A DNA stretch of 64,000 nt from NCBI RefSeq assembly GCF_018614415.1, contig NZ_JAGGOO010000015.1, positions 1 to 64,000 on the forward strand, in the 5' to 3' direction. Of the stretch, positions 17,169 to 24,480 are shown piece after piece; position 1 is the first letter of the stretch; each line of letters begins with the position of its first letter. Source of the DNA: Streptomyces sp. ISL-12 (GTDB taxonomy: Bacteria; Actinomycetota; Actinomycetes; Streptomycetales; Streptomycetaceae). The translations under genes were made by a program, and so were the position numbers. The notes beneath the pieces were generated by a model. The model did no database searches, was not told the DNA's origin, and worked only from the letters and a program-made list of their open reading frames with translations.

Positions 17169-17786
17169 TCAGGCCGCCGGTATCCGGGTCCGTCCCCGGC
17201 GCCGGAAGGCGAACGCCGCTGCCGCGCCCGCCGCCAGGCCGATCAGGTGGCCCTGCCAGCTGATGCCGGACTGGGTGGGGGCGAGGCCCGCGAGCAGGGA
17301 GCCGCCCCAGACCGCGGCCACCAGGACCCCGGCCAGGACGCCCAGCGGGCGGCGCTCGACGAAGCCGCTGACCAGCAGGAAGCCGAAGAGGCCGAAGATC
17401 AGGCCGGAGGCGCCGGCCGTGTTGGTGTCCGACGGGGAGACCAGCCAGACGCCCAGCCCGTCCGCCACCACGACGGCCGCGCAGACCGCGAGGAACCGGC
17501 GTATCCCGCCCAGCGCGGCGAGGAAGCCGAGGACCAGCAGCGGCACGCTGTTGGCGGCGACGTGGGCGAAACCGAAGTGGACGAAGGACGCCGGGACGAC
17601 GTCCGCCAGCTCCGACGGGGTGCGCGGGACGATGCCGAAGCGGTCCAGGGCGTGACCGCTCGCCACGTCGGCCAGTTCCAGGAGCCACAGCAGCGCGACC
17701 CAGGCCGCCATCAGCTTGGCCGCGGCCTTCGCCCGGTCGCCGCGCGGCCATTCCGGCCTGCGCGTCCCCGATGCCCTGCCCGTCAT
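17169..17786 (-). CDS. rhomboid-family intramembrane serine protease
   Basis: A 205-residue polytopic membrane protein of about six helices. Rhomboid landmarks are present: the HFGFAHVAANSVPLL segment with conserved His and Asn, the nucleophile motif GASGLIFG (Ser about residue 128), and the catalytic histidine in SWQGHLIGLAAG near residue 183. It would cleave transmembrane substrates within the bilayer; substrates are unknown. ATG 17786 has GGGGTTG upstream. Divergent from the UbiX-type gene, sharing a 92-bp intergenic region. A strong hairpin lies downstream. Confidence 0.92.
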   Translation of the reverse strand: MTGRASGTRRPEWPRGDRAKAAAKLMAAWVALLWLLELADVASGHALDRFGIVPRTPSELADVVPASFVHFGFAHVAANSVPLLVLGFLAALGGIRRFLAVCAAVVVADGLGVWLVSPSDTNTAGASGLIFGLFGFLLVSGFVERRPLGVLAGVLVAAVWGGSLLAGLAPTQSGISWQGHLIGLAAGAAAAFAFRRRGRTRIPAA

Positions 17787-17865
17787 GTCAACCCCCGCCG
17801 ACTCACCCGTCCCCTCCGGACAACGCCCGGACCCCCTTGGCCGGTTCCCGCCCCACGGCTGCCGA

Positions 17866-17878
17866 TAGGCTCGGTACC
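17866..17878 (+). promoter_or_regulatory. -10 box for a leaderless UbiX-type transcript
   Basis: TAGGCT at 17866-17871 lies seven bases before the GTG at 17879 and no ribosome site is present, the usual arrangement of a leaderless Streptomyces mRNA. The -35 region is weak. Confidence 0.55.
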
Positions 17879-18619
17879 GTGAACCCAGTCAAGCCAGGAG
17901 AGACGGCGCGTACGCCTTGGATCGTAGGGGTGTCAGGTGCCTCCGGCACTCCGTATGCCGCCTCCGTGCTGCGCGCTCTGCTCGCCGCGGGCGAGAGCGT
18001 CGACCTGGTGGTCAGCCGGGCCTCGCGGCTCACCCTGCTCGACGAGACCGGCATCTCCTTCCGGGACGCCCACTGGCGTGACGACCTGCGGGAATGGCTC
18101 GCGCGCGGCGCCGACGGCAAGCCCGGTACCTTCGCCGTCGACCTCGACGCGGTGCGGTACTGGAACGCCGGGGACCTGGCCGCCGGGCCGTCCTCCGGTT
18201 CGTACCCGGCCAAGGGCATGCTCATCGTGCCCGCGTCGACGGCGTGCGTCGCCGGGGTCGCGCTCGGCCTGTCGAAGGACCTGTTGCAGCGGGCGGCGAG
18301 CGTCACCCTGAAGGAGGGGCGCAAGCTGGTCGTGGCCGTCCGGGAGACCCCGCTCAACGGGCAGACCCTCCGGCACCTGGTGGCCCTGGACGACGCGGGC
18401 GCCGCCGTGGTGCCCGCCTCGCCCGCCTTCTACGCGGGCGCCACCCACATCCAGGACCTGGTGGACTTCGTCGCCGGCCGGGTCCTCGACGCGGCGGACG
18501 TACCGCACCGGCTCTACCGCCGCTGGGCGGGCGAACTCGGCGGCGGGTCCGGGTCCGGTTCTGGTTCCGGTACCGGTACCGGTACCGGTACCGGAACCGA
18601 TTCAAGTACGCCCCTCTGA
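17879..18619 (+). CDS. mqnM: UbiX-family flavin prenyltransferase (MqnM-type)
   Basis: A 246-residue UbiX-family protein that prenylates FMN to make the cofactor of UbiD-type decarboxylases, here most likely the UbiD-family protein encoded 2.3 kb upstream. Visible motifs are WIVGVSGASGTPYAASVLRAL (Rossmann-like FMN binding), GLSKDLLQRAASVTLKEGRKL and VVAVRETPLN. The last ~25 residues are a low-complexity Gly-Ser/Gly-Thr tail encoded by repeated GGTACC units and absent from typical homologues. GTG 17879 lacks a ribosome site and is likely leaderless. Confidence 0.9.
   Translation: MNPVKPGETARTPWIVGVSGASGTPYAASVLRALLAAGESVDLVVSRASRLTLLDETGISFRDAHWRDDLREWLARGADGKPGTFAVDLDAVRYWNAGDLAAGPSSGSYPAKGMLIVPASTACVAGVALGLSKDLLQRAASVTLKEGRKLVVAVRETPLNGQTLRHLVALDDAGAAVVPASPAFYAGATHIQDLVDFVAGRVLDAADVPHRLYRRWAGELGGGSGSGSGSGTGTGTGTGTDSSTPL
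18553..18599 (+). repeat. 6-bp GGTACC/GGTTCC repeat encoding a Gly-Ser/Gly-Thr tail
   Basis: Tandem GGTTCC-like then GGTACC units inside the 3' end of the UbiX-type gene. The repeat is in frame and encodes alternating Gly with Ser or Thr. Slipped-strand change would alter tail length by two residues per unit without a frameshift. Confidence 0.7.
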
Positions 18620-18692
18620 GGCCCCACCCTCATCCCCCCCACATACACAACTCAGAATTCTTCGAGATCCACATATCGGAAGGCTTCGATCC

Positions 18693-19148
18693 ATGGACGC
18701 GGTGGACAGGCAGCTCATCCAGGCCCTGCGGGAGAACGGCCGGGCCTCCTACGCCGAGCTGGGGCGCCTCGTCGGTCTGTCGGGACCCAGCGTCACCGAC
18801 CGCATCAACCGCCTGGAAGCGGCCGGTGTCATCACCGGCTACCGGGCCACGGTGGACGCCGCCTCGCTCGGCCTGGGCGCCGTCGCCCTGATCGGCATCT
18901 CCCTCTCCGACGCCGCCGACCACGAGGACGTGGCCCAGCGGCTGAAGGAGCTGCGGGAGATCGAGGACTGCTGGTTCATCGCCGGCGACGACTCCTACAT
19001 GCTCAAGGTGCGCGCGACCGACGTGGACGGTCTGGAGCGGATCATCCGCCGGCTGTCGGGGACCAAGGGCGTCTCCCGGACCCGTACCACCGTCGTGCTC
19101 TCCACCAAGTGGGAGAACCGGGTGGGCGAGCTGCCGGACGAGGTCTAG
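18693..19148 (+). CDS. Lrp/AsnC-family transcriptional regulator
   Basis: A 151-residue regulator with an N-terminal HTH (DRQLIQALRENGRASYAELG, then GLSGPSVTDRINRLE) and a C-terminal AsnC ligand domain (residues about 65-145). Such proteins usually respond to amino acids and bind as octamers. It sits between the UbiX-type gene and mqnE in the same direction, separated from mqnE by 42 bp, so a role in controlling menaquinone genes is possible but unproven. ATG with GAAGG upstream; the leader is unusually AT-rich (AGAATTCTTCGAG), which may include an operator. Confidence 0.92.
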   Translation: MDAVDRQLIQALRENGRASYAELGRLVGLSGPSVTDRINRLEAAGVITGYRATVDAASLGLGAVALIGISLSDAADHEDVAQRLKELREIEDCWFIAGDDSYMLKVRATDVDGLERIIRRLSGTKGVSRTRTTVVLSTKWENRVGELPDEV

Positions 19149-19190
19149 ACAGGCGTACGGTTGGTCGAGTTGTCGGAGAAAGGTGTGGGT

Positions 19191-20354
19191 ATGGACGTCG
19201 GGCTCAAGCGCGAGCTGGAGGAGAAGGTCCGCTCCGGTGAGCGGCTGACCCGCGAGGACGGCATCGCGCTGTACGAGTCGGACGATCTGGCCTGGCTCGG
19301 CGGCCTCGCGCACGAGGTGCGGACGCGGAAGAACGGCGACGTCGTCCACTTCAACGTCAACCGCCACCTCAACATGACCAACGTGTGCACGGCGTCCTGC
19401 GCCTACTGCTCCTTCCAGCGCAAGCCGGGGGAGAAGGACGCGTACACGATGCGCATCGAGGAGGCGGTGAAGCTCGCCAAGGAGATGGAGAGCGAGAACC
19501 TCACCGAGCTGCACATCGTCAACGGGCTGCACCCGAATCTGCCGTGGCGGTACTACCCGCGCTCGCTGCGCGAGCTGAAGGCCGCGCTGCCGAACGTATC
19601 GCTGAAGGCGTTCACCGCCACCGAGATCCACCACTTCGAGACCATCTCCGGGATGTCGGCCTCCGACATCCTCGACGAGCTGATCGACGCGGGTCTGGAG
19701 TCCCTGACCGGCGGCGGCGCCGAGATCTTCGACTGGGAGGTCCGGCAGCACATCGTGGACCACCGCACCCACTGGGAGGACTGGTCCCGCATCCACCGGC
19801 TGGCGCACGAGAAGGGGCTGAAGACCCCGTGCACCATGCTCTACGGCCACATCGAGGAACCGCGCCACCGCGTGGACCACGTGCTGCGGCTGCGCGAGCT
19901 CCAGGACGAGACGGGCGGCTTCCAGGTCTTCATCCCGCTGCGCTACCAGCACGACTTCGTGGACATGAAGGACGGGAAGGTCAGGAACCGGCTCCAGGCG
20001 CGGACGCAGATGGCGACGGGGGCCGAGGCGCTGAAGACCTTCGCCGTCTCCCGGCTGCTGTTCGACAACGTGCCGCACGTGAAGGTCTTCTGGGTGATGC
20101 ACGGCGTGCAGACCGCGCAGCTCGCGCTCCAGCACGGAGCCGACGACATGGACGGGTCGGTGGTCGAGTACAAGATCACCCACGACGCGGACAACTACGG
20201 CACGCCGAACAAGCTGACCCGCGACGACCTGCTCGACCTGATCCGGGACGCCGGGTTCCGGCCGGTGGAGCGGAACACGCGGTACGAGATCATCCGGGAG
20301 TTCGACGGCCCCGACCCGGCGCGCCGGGACGCGCCGCAGCCGATGCGGGTGTGA
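19191..20354 (+). CDS. mqnE: aminofutalosine synthase MqnE (radical SAM)
   Basis: Radical SAM enzyme of 387 residues that joins SAM and 3-[(1-carboxyvinyl)oxy]benzoate to give aminofutalosine, the second committed step of the futalosine pathway. The iron-sulfur cluster motif CTASCAYCSF (CxxxCxxC, about residues 66-73) is intact, followed by the barrel with ELHIVNGLHP and the C-terminal region VKVFWVMHG. ATG 19191 is preferred with AAAGG upstream; a GTG two codons earlier is possible. Distinguished from MqnC, also in this window, by its N-terminus and the WRYYPRSLRELKAALP segment. Confidence 0.95.
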   Translation: MDVGLKRELEEKVRSGERLTREDGIALYESDDLAWLGGLAHEVRTRKNGDVVHFNVNRHLNMTNVCTASCAYCSFQRKPGEKDAYTMRIEEAVKLAKEMESENLTELHIVNGLHPNLPWRYYPRSLRELKAALPNVSLKAFTATEIHHFETISGMSASDILDELIDAGLESLTGGGAEIFDWEVRQHIVDHRTHWEDWSRIHRLAHEKGLKTPCTMLYGHIEEPRHRVDHVLRLRELQDETGGFQVFIPLRYQHDFVDMKDGKVRNRLQARTQMATGAEALKTFAVSRLLFDNVPHVKVFWVMHGVQTAQLALQHGADDMDGSVVEYKITHDADNYGTPNKLTRDDLLDLIRDAGFRPVERNTRYEIIREFDGPDPARRDAPQPMRV

Positions 20355-20399
20355 TCTCCCGTCGCCGGGTGCGGGTGGTTCGTGGCTGAGCGCGCCGTT

Positions 20400-20450
20400 C
20401 CCCGCGCCCCTGGAGGTACGTCCACCGCGCGTACCTCCAGGGGCGCGGGG
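20400..20450. terminator. 21-bp perfect hairpin terminator
   Basis: A perfect 21-bp inverted repeat with a 9-nt loop, starting CCCCGCGCCCCTGGAGG, then TTGTGT. It ends the mqnE transcript. This GCGCCCCTGGAGGTAC type stem is among the strongest in the window. Confidence 0.9.
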
Positions 20451-20488
20451 TTGTGTCCATGTGCGGCTCCGGCGGGTACCCGGCCCCC

Positions 20489-21127
20489 ATGCCCCCCGAG
20501 GACGACTACACGGCCCAGCCCTTCGTACCGGACCACGGTGGCCTGACCGCCCTCCGTGAAGCCGCCGCCGGCTGCCGGGGCTGCCCCCTGCACAGGGAAG
20601 CCACTCGGACGGTGTTCGGCCGGGGCGACGCCCACGCGCGCGTGATGCTCGTCGGGGAGCAGCCCGGGGACCAGGAGGACCGGCAGGGGGAACCCTTCGT
20701 CGGGCCCGCCGGCCGGCTGCTCGACCGGGCGCTGGACGAAGCCGGCCTGGACCCGGCGGACGCGTACGTCACCAATGCCGTCAAGCACTTCAAGTTCACG
20801 CGGGCGGAGCCCCGCAAGCGCCGGATCCACAAGGCGCCCACCCTGCGCGAGATGACCGCCTGCGGCCCCTGGCTCGCCGCCGAGCTGGCGCTGGTCGAAC
20901 CCGAGCTGATCGTGGTGCTCGGCGCGACCGCCGGCAAGGCGCTGCTGGGCTCCTCGTTCCGGGTCACCCAGGTGCGCGGCACGGTGCTGGAGGAGGAGAT
21001 CCACGGGCGCCCGGAGCGGCTGGTGCCGACCGTGCACCCCTCGGCGGTGCTGCGCGCGGACGACCGGGAGGCCGCCTACCAGGGGCTGGTCGCGGATCTG
21101 ACGGTGGCGGCACACGCGCTGGGGTAA
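20489..21127 (+). CDS. udgX: UdgX-type uracil-DNA glycosylase
   Basis: A 212-residue uracil-DNA glycosylase of the family-4-like UdgX group. The first motif GEQPGDQEDRQGEPFVGPAG, the cluster-type cysteines (GCRGCPLH) and the final HPSAVLR motif are all visible. The decisive mark is KRRIH, the extra loop characteristic of UdgX, whose histidine forms a covalent bond with DNA after uracil removal. It should excise uracil, possibly remaining attached to the abasic site. Start is uncertain: ATG 20489 gives the usual DDYTAQPFVP N-terminus, while ATG 20459 and GTG 20453 lie at the base of the terminator. Confidence 0.9.
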   Translation: MPPEDDYTAQPFVPDHGGLTALREAAAGCRGCPLHREATRTVFGRGDAHARVMLVGEQPGDQEDRQGEPFVGPAGRLLDRALDEAGLDPADAYVTNAVKHFKFTRAEPRKRRIHKAPTLREMTACGPWLAAELALVEPELIVVLGATAGKALLGSSFRVTQVRGTVLEEEIHGRPERLVPTVHPSAVLRADDREAAYQGLVADLTVAAHALG

Positions 21128-21143
21128 TAGTTACCATTGCGCC

Positions 21144-21668
21144 GTGCCTCTTACTTTCACTCTCGACCCGGCCGTCACGACCGACCTGCGTGACGGCGTC
21201 CTCGACCTGTGGACGGACGTGTCCAACGCGGGCGGCTCCGTCGGCTTCGTGCCGCCGGTGACGCGGGAGACGGTCCGCCCCGAGCTGGTCAAGCACCTGG
21301 TGGCCATGGCGGAGGGCCGTACCCGGCTGCTGGTCGGGCACGACGAGGAGAGGCGGGTGGCCGCCACCGCGTTCCTCACCCGCAACACCCACCGGCTGAT
21401 GACCCACTGGCTGTGGCTCTACACCGTGATGGTGCACCCCCGGTACCAGGGCCAGGGGTACGGCCGTGACCTGCTGGCCGCCGCCGCAGACGCGGCCCGC
21501 TCCCTCGACGGCATCGAGGCGATACGCCTGACCTGCCGGGGCGGTCTCGGCCTGGAGCGGTTCTACGCCTCCTGCGGCTACAAGGAGGTCGGCCGCGTCC
21601 CCGGCGCGATCCGCGTCTCCCCCGGCGACGACCGCGACGACGTGATCATGCTGCTGCCGCTGAGCTGA
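21144..21668 (+). CDS. GNAT-family N-acetyltransferase
   Basis: A 174-residue GNAT acyltransferase with the acetyl-CoA pyrophosphate loop VHPRYQGQGYGRDLL (the Q/RxxGxG/A motif) near residues 97-112 and the C-terminal GLERFYASCGYKEVGR. Substrate unknown. GTG 21144 follows TACCAT (21132-21137) by six bases and has no ribosome site, so the mRNA is probably leaderless. Independent gene between udgX and a DUF4229 gene. Confidence 0.88.
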   Translation: MPLTFTLDPAVTTDLRDGVLDLWTDVSNAGGSVGFVPPVTRETVRPELVKHLVAMAEGRTRLLVGHDEERRVAATAFLTRNTHRLMTHWLWLYTVMVHPRYQGQGYGRDLLAAAADAARSLDGIEAIRLTCRGGLGLERFYASCGYKEVGRVPGAIRVSPGDDRDDVIMLLPLS

Positions 21669-21767
21669 CCCCCGTACCGCCTCCCGTACCCCCGCTGACG
21701 CGCGGGCGCCCCGGCGTGCTTCACTGGACGGTGCCTCTTTGTGCCGGAAACGGAAGTGTGGATTGAG

Positions 21768-22067
21768 ATGCTCCGCTACACGCTGATGCGCCTCGGGATC
21801 TTCGTGGGCTGCCTCGTGGTCGTCTGGGGCCTCGTCTACGCCGGGGTCTTCCCGAGCGCCCTCGGTGACTCCAACGGCATGTGGATCGTGCTGCTCGCCC
21901 TGGTGATCTCGGCCCCGATCAGCTTCGTGGCGCTGCGCGGCGAGCGCGACCGGGCCTCCGTCCAGGTGGTGAACAAGGTGGACCGCATGAAGGCCAACCT
22001 GGAGGCCAACCGCAGTCAGGAGGACGGCGTCGACGACGCGTCCCGGGCGCAGGGCCAGACCTCGTAG
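21768..22067 (+). CDS. DUF4229 small membrane protein
   Basis: A 99-residue protein with two hydrophobic segments (LGIFVGCLVVVWGLVYAGV and MWIVLLALVISAPISFVAL) and a charged C-terminal tail with a short predicted coiled coil (VNKVDRMKANLEANRSQ). The organisation matches DUF4229, found throughout Streptomyces near menaquinone and respiratory genes; function unknown. ATG 21768 fits the usual MLRYTLMRLGIF start and has GGAAG eleven bases upstream; earlier GTG codons at 21756 and 21741 are alternatives. Followed by a clear terminator. Confidence 0.85.
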   Translation: MLRYTLMRLGIFVGCLVVVWGLVYAGVFPSALGDSNGMWIVLLALVISAPISFVALRGERDRASVQVVNKVDRMKANLEANRSQEDGVDDASRAQGQTS

Positions 22068-22095
22068 CGGCAGAGCGACACGCGCGCAGCGCACG

Positions 22096-22125
22096 AGCGC
22101 CCCGGTGATCGCCGGGGCGCTTTGC
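22096..22125 (+). terminator. terminator after the DUF4229 gene
   Basis: Perfect 10-bp stem AGCGCCCCGG / CCGGGGCGCT with a 6-nt loop, followed by TTTGCGTTGT. Confidence 0.88.
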
Positions 22126-22151
22126 GTTGTGCGGGAGAAGGTGGCCGGAAA

Positions 22152-22198
22152 CCTCTCAAAGTCAGGCTATGGGCCTCTCAAAGTATTGGTGTTAAAGT
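22152..22198 (+). promoter_or_regulatory. direct repeats and -10 element for the leader peptide transcript
   Basis: CCTCTCAAAGT occurs at 22152-22162 and again at 22174-22184, a spacing of 22 bp or two helical turns. TAAAGT (22193-22198) lies seven bases before the leader ATG and fits a -10 box for a leaderless mRNA. The repeats flank the -35 position, the place for an activator or repressor site. Confidence 0.6.
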
Positions 22199-22205
22199 CG
22201 GATGC

Positions 22206-22307
22206 ATGAAGTCTGCAGCCGTGTCCCCTCTGCCCGTGAGCGTCCCGCTCGTGGCGCGGCTGCACGTGGACCTCTGCCGGTGCGCGTCCGCAAGCTGTCG
22301 CCCCTGA
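22206..22307 (+). CDS. cysteine-containing leader peptide (LHVDLCR type)
   Basis: A 33-residue peptide ending in VARLHVDLCRCASASCRP, with three cysteines at positions 24, 26 and 31. The LHVDLCR motif is the hallmark of short actinobacterial 'putative leader peptides' found before sulfur and amino acid transport genes. ATG 22206 lies seven bases from TAAAGT with no ribosome site, so it should be translated from a leaderless mRNA. It ends 63 bases before the DAACS transporter gene, across a pyrimidine-rich spacer. In mycobacteria, comparable leaderless cysteine-rich small ORFs act as cysteine-responsive attenuators; a similar role is inferred here. Confidence 0.8.
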   Translation: MKSAAVSPLPVSVPLVARLHVDLCRCASASCRP

Positions 22308-22370
22308 CGTCCCCCGCTTCCCCCCTTCCGTGACGTCGGCTCAGCGCGTCCCGTCCCCCTTCAACGGAGC

Positions 22371-23687
22371 ATGTCCGTGTCCTCACGCACGCAGTCCTTC
22401 AAGGTGCCCTTCTGGGCCCAGATCATCGCCGGTCTCGTCCTGGGCGTGCTGCTCGGCTGGCTCGCCCGCAGCCAGGACGTCTCCTGGCTGGTCACGACCC
22501 TGGAGAAGGTCGGCAGCATCTTCATCGGCCTGCTGAAGCTGGCCGTCGCCCCGCTGGTCTTCTTCGCGATCCTGGTCTCGATCACCAACCTCAGGAAGGT
22601 CAACAACGCGGCGCGCCTGGCGACCCGCACCCTCCTCTGGTTCATGATCACGTCGCTGATCGCGGTGGCCATCGGCCTCGTCATCGGCCTGGTCACCAAC
22701 CCCGGTGCCGGCACCGGACTCACGCCCAAGGACGGCTCGGTCCCCGACCACACGGGTTCCTGGCTGGACTTCCTCACCGGCATCGTGCCGACCGACGTGA
22801 TCACGCCGTTCACCGAGCTGAACGTGCTCCAGATCGTCTTCATGGCCGCCGTCGCCGGTATCGCCGCCCTCCAGCTCGGCGACAAGGCCAAGCCGATCCT
22901 CACCCTGAGCGAGTCCGTCCTCGAACTCCTCCAGAAGGCCCTGTGGTGGGTCATCCGCCTCGCCCCGCTGGGCACCGTCGGCCTGATCGGCAACGCGATC
23001 GCCACGTACGGCTGGGACCTGATCGGCAAGTACGCGACCTTCACCGCCGACATCTACGTCGGCTGCGCGATCGTCCTCTTCGTGGTCTACCCGGCGCTGC
23101 TCGCGGGCGTCGCCAAGGCCAACCCGCTGCAGTTCTTCAAGGGCGCCTGGCCCGCGATCCAGCTGGCCTTCGTCTCCCGCTCGTCGGTCGGCACCATGCC
23201 GCTGACGCAGAAGGTCACCGAGCGGCTCGGCGTGCCGAAGGAGTACGCGTCCTTCGCGGTGCCGTTCGGCGCGACGACCAAGATGGACGGCTGCGCCGCG
23301 ATCTACCCGGCGATCGCCGCGATCTTCGTCGCGCAGATCTTCGACATCCAGCTGGGCGTCGGTGACTACCTGCTGATCGCCTTCGTCTCGGTGGTCGGCT
23401 CCGCCGCCACGGCCGGTCTGACCGGCGCGACGGTCATGCTGACCCTGACCCTCTCCACGCTGGGCCTGCCCATGGAGGGCGTCGGTCTGCTGCTCGCCAT
23501 CGACCCGATCCTGGACATGATGCGCACGGCCACCAACGTGGCCGGCCAGGCGCTGATCCCGGTCATCGTCTCGGCCCGCGAGGGCCTGCTCGACCGCGAG
23601 GCGTACGACAAGGCGCACAGCTCCCCGATCGACGAGCCGGAGCCCGTACGGGACCGCGAGCCGGAGCAGGTGCCGGCCGCCGCGTAG
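22371..23687 (+). CDS. dicarboxylate/amino acid:cation symporter (DAACS)
   Basis: A 438-residue sodium- or proton-coupled symporter of the glutamate/dicarboxylate family, with eight main helices. Family regions are visible: SRSSVGTMPLTQKVTE (serine-rich re-entrant loop), FAVPFGATTKMDGCA (around the NMDGT-like site) and the DPILDMMRTATNVAGQAL motif near the end. The family carries glutamate, C4-dicarboxylates or cystine (TcyP type). The cysteine-bearing leader peptide directly upstream favours a cysteine, cystine or sulfur-linked substrate. ATG 22371 is only one base from GGAG, so GTG 22377, seven bases away, may be the true start. Confidence 0.92.
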   Translation: MSVSSRTQSFKVPFWAQIIAGLVLGVLLGWLARSQDVSWLVTTLEKVGSIFIGLLKLAVAPLVFFAILVSITNLRKVNNAARLATRTLLWFMITSLIAVAIGLVIGLVTNPGAGTGLTPKDGSVPDHTGSWLDFLTGIVPTDVITPFTELNVLQIVFMAAVAGIAALQLGDKAKPILTLSESVLELLQKALWWVIRLAPLGTVGLIGNAIATYGWDLIGKYATFTADIYVGCAIVLFVVYPALLAGVAKANPLQFFKGAWPAIQLAFVSRSSVGTMPLTQKVTERLGVPKEYASFAVPFGATTKMDGCAAIYPAIAAIFVAQIFDIQLGVGDYLLIAFVSVVGSAATAGLTGATVMLTLTLSTLGLPMEGVGLLLAIDPILDMMRTATNVAGQALIPVIVSAREGLLDREAYDKAHSSPIDEPEPVRDREPEQVPAAA

Positions 23688-23723
23688 CTTCGCGGCGTAT
23701 CGGAGCGTATACGGATGTATCGG

Positions 23724-23764
23724 GCGTACGGCCCGGGCGGGAGTGCTCCGCCCGGGCCGTACGC
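23724..23764. promoter_or_regulatory. 17-bp palindrome overlapping the TetR promoter
   Basis: A perfect 17-bp inverted repeat (core GTACGGCCCGGGCGG) with a 7-nt loop lies 37 bases after the symporter stop. Its right arm overlaps TACGCT (23760-23765), a -10-like box seven bases before ATG 23773. It can serve as the symporter terminator and, as DNA, as an operator for the TetR gene. Confidence 0.65.
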
Positions 23765-23772
23765 TGATGCGT

Positions 23773-24480
23773 ATGGGTGTGGGTGTGGGCGCGGGCGCCG
23801 GAAGAACCAAGCGGATGCCGCGGGCCGTCCGGGAGCAGCAGATGCTGGACGCCGCCGTGCGCACCTTCGCGCGGCGCGGTTACCGGGCCGCGTCGATGGA
23901 CGAGATCGCCGAGCTGGCGGGCGTGTCCAAGCCGCTGGTGTACCTGTACCTCAACTCCAAGGAAGACCTCTTCACCGCCTGCATCCGCCGCGAGGCACAG
24001 GCGCTGACCGCGGCGGTGCGGGGCGGGGTGCGCCGCGGGCTGCCCGCCGACGGGCAGCTCTGGTCCGGGCTGCGGGCGTTCTTCGACCACACCGCCCGCA
24101 ATCCGGACGGCTGGGCGGTGCTGCACCTCCAGGCCCGCACGCACGGCGCCCCGTTCGCCGCCGAGGTCGCCGCGATGCGCGAGGAGATCGTCGCGTTCGT
24201 GACGGAGCTGATCGCCGCGGCGGCCCGTGAGGCCCACCGTGACCCCGACCTGCCCGGCCACGAGGTCGCGGGGCTCGCCGAGGCGCTGGTCGGCGCCGCC
24301 GAGTCGCTCGCCGACTGGGCGGGTGCCACCGAGGGCGTCACCGCCAAGCAGGCGGCGGCGACCCTGATGAACTTCGCCTGGGCCGGGCTCGGCGACCTGA
24401 TGGCGGACCGGCCCTGGACCGCGCCCGACGACGCCGACGAGAACGAGGGCGCGGGGGAGACGGTCGCTCAGGCCGGGTAG
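23773..24480 (+). CDS. TetR-family transcriptional regulator
   Basis: A 235-residue TetR regulator. The N-terminal HTH is typical: RREQQMLDAAV-like helix (VREQQMLDAAVRTFARRGYR), then SMDEIAELAGVSKPLVYLYLNSKEDLF (about residues 32-58). The C-terminal ligand domain is Ala-rich. It converges on and overlaps by 13 bases the MaoC-type gene, so it belongs physically to the fatty-acid module and is the obvious candidate to control it through the TTAC/GTAA sites further right. ATG 23773 is chosen because a -10-like TACGCT lies seven bases upstream; ATG 23767 is the alternative. Confidence 0.88.
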   Translation: MGVGVGAGAGRTKRMPRAVREQQMLDAAVRTFARRGYRAASMDEIAELAGVSKPLVYLYLNSKEDLFTACIRREAQALTAAVRGGVRRGLPADGQLWSGLRAFFDHTARNPDGWAVLHLQARTHGAPFAAEVAAMREEIVAFVTELIAAAAREAHRDPDLPGHEVAGLAEALVGAAESLADWAGATEGVTAKQAAATLMNFAWAGLGDLMADRPWTAPDDADENEGAGETVAQAG

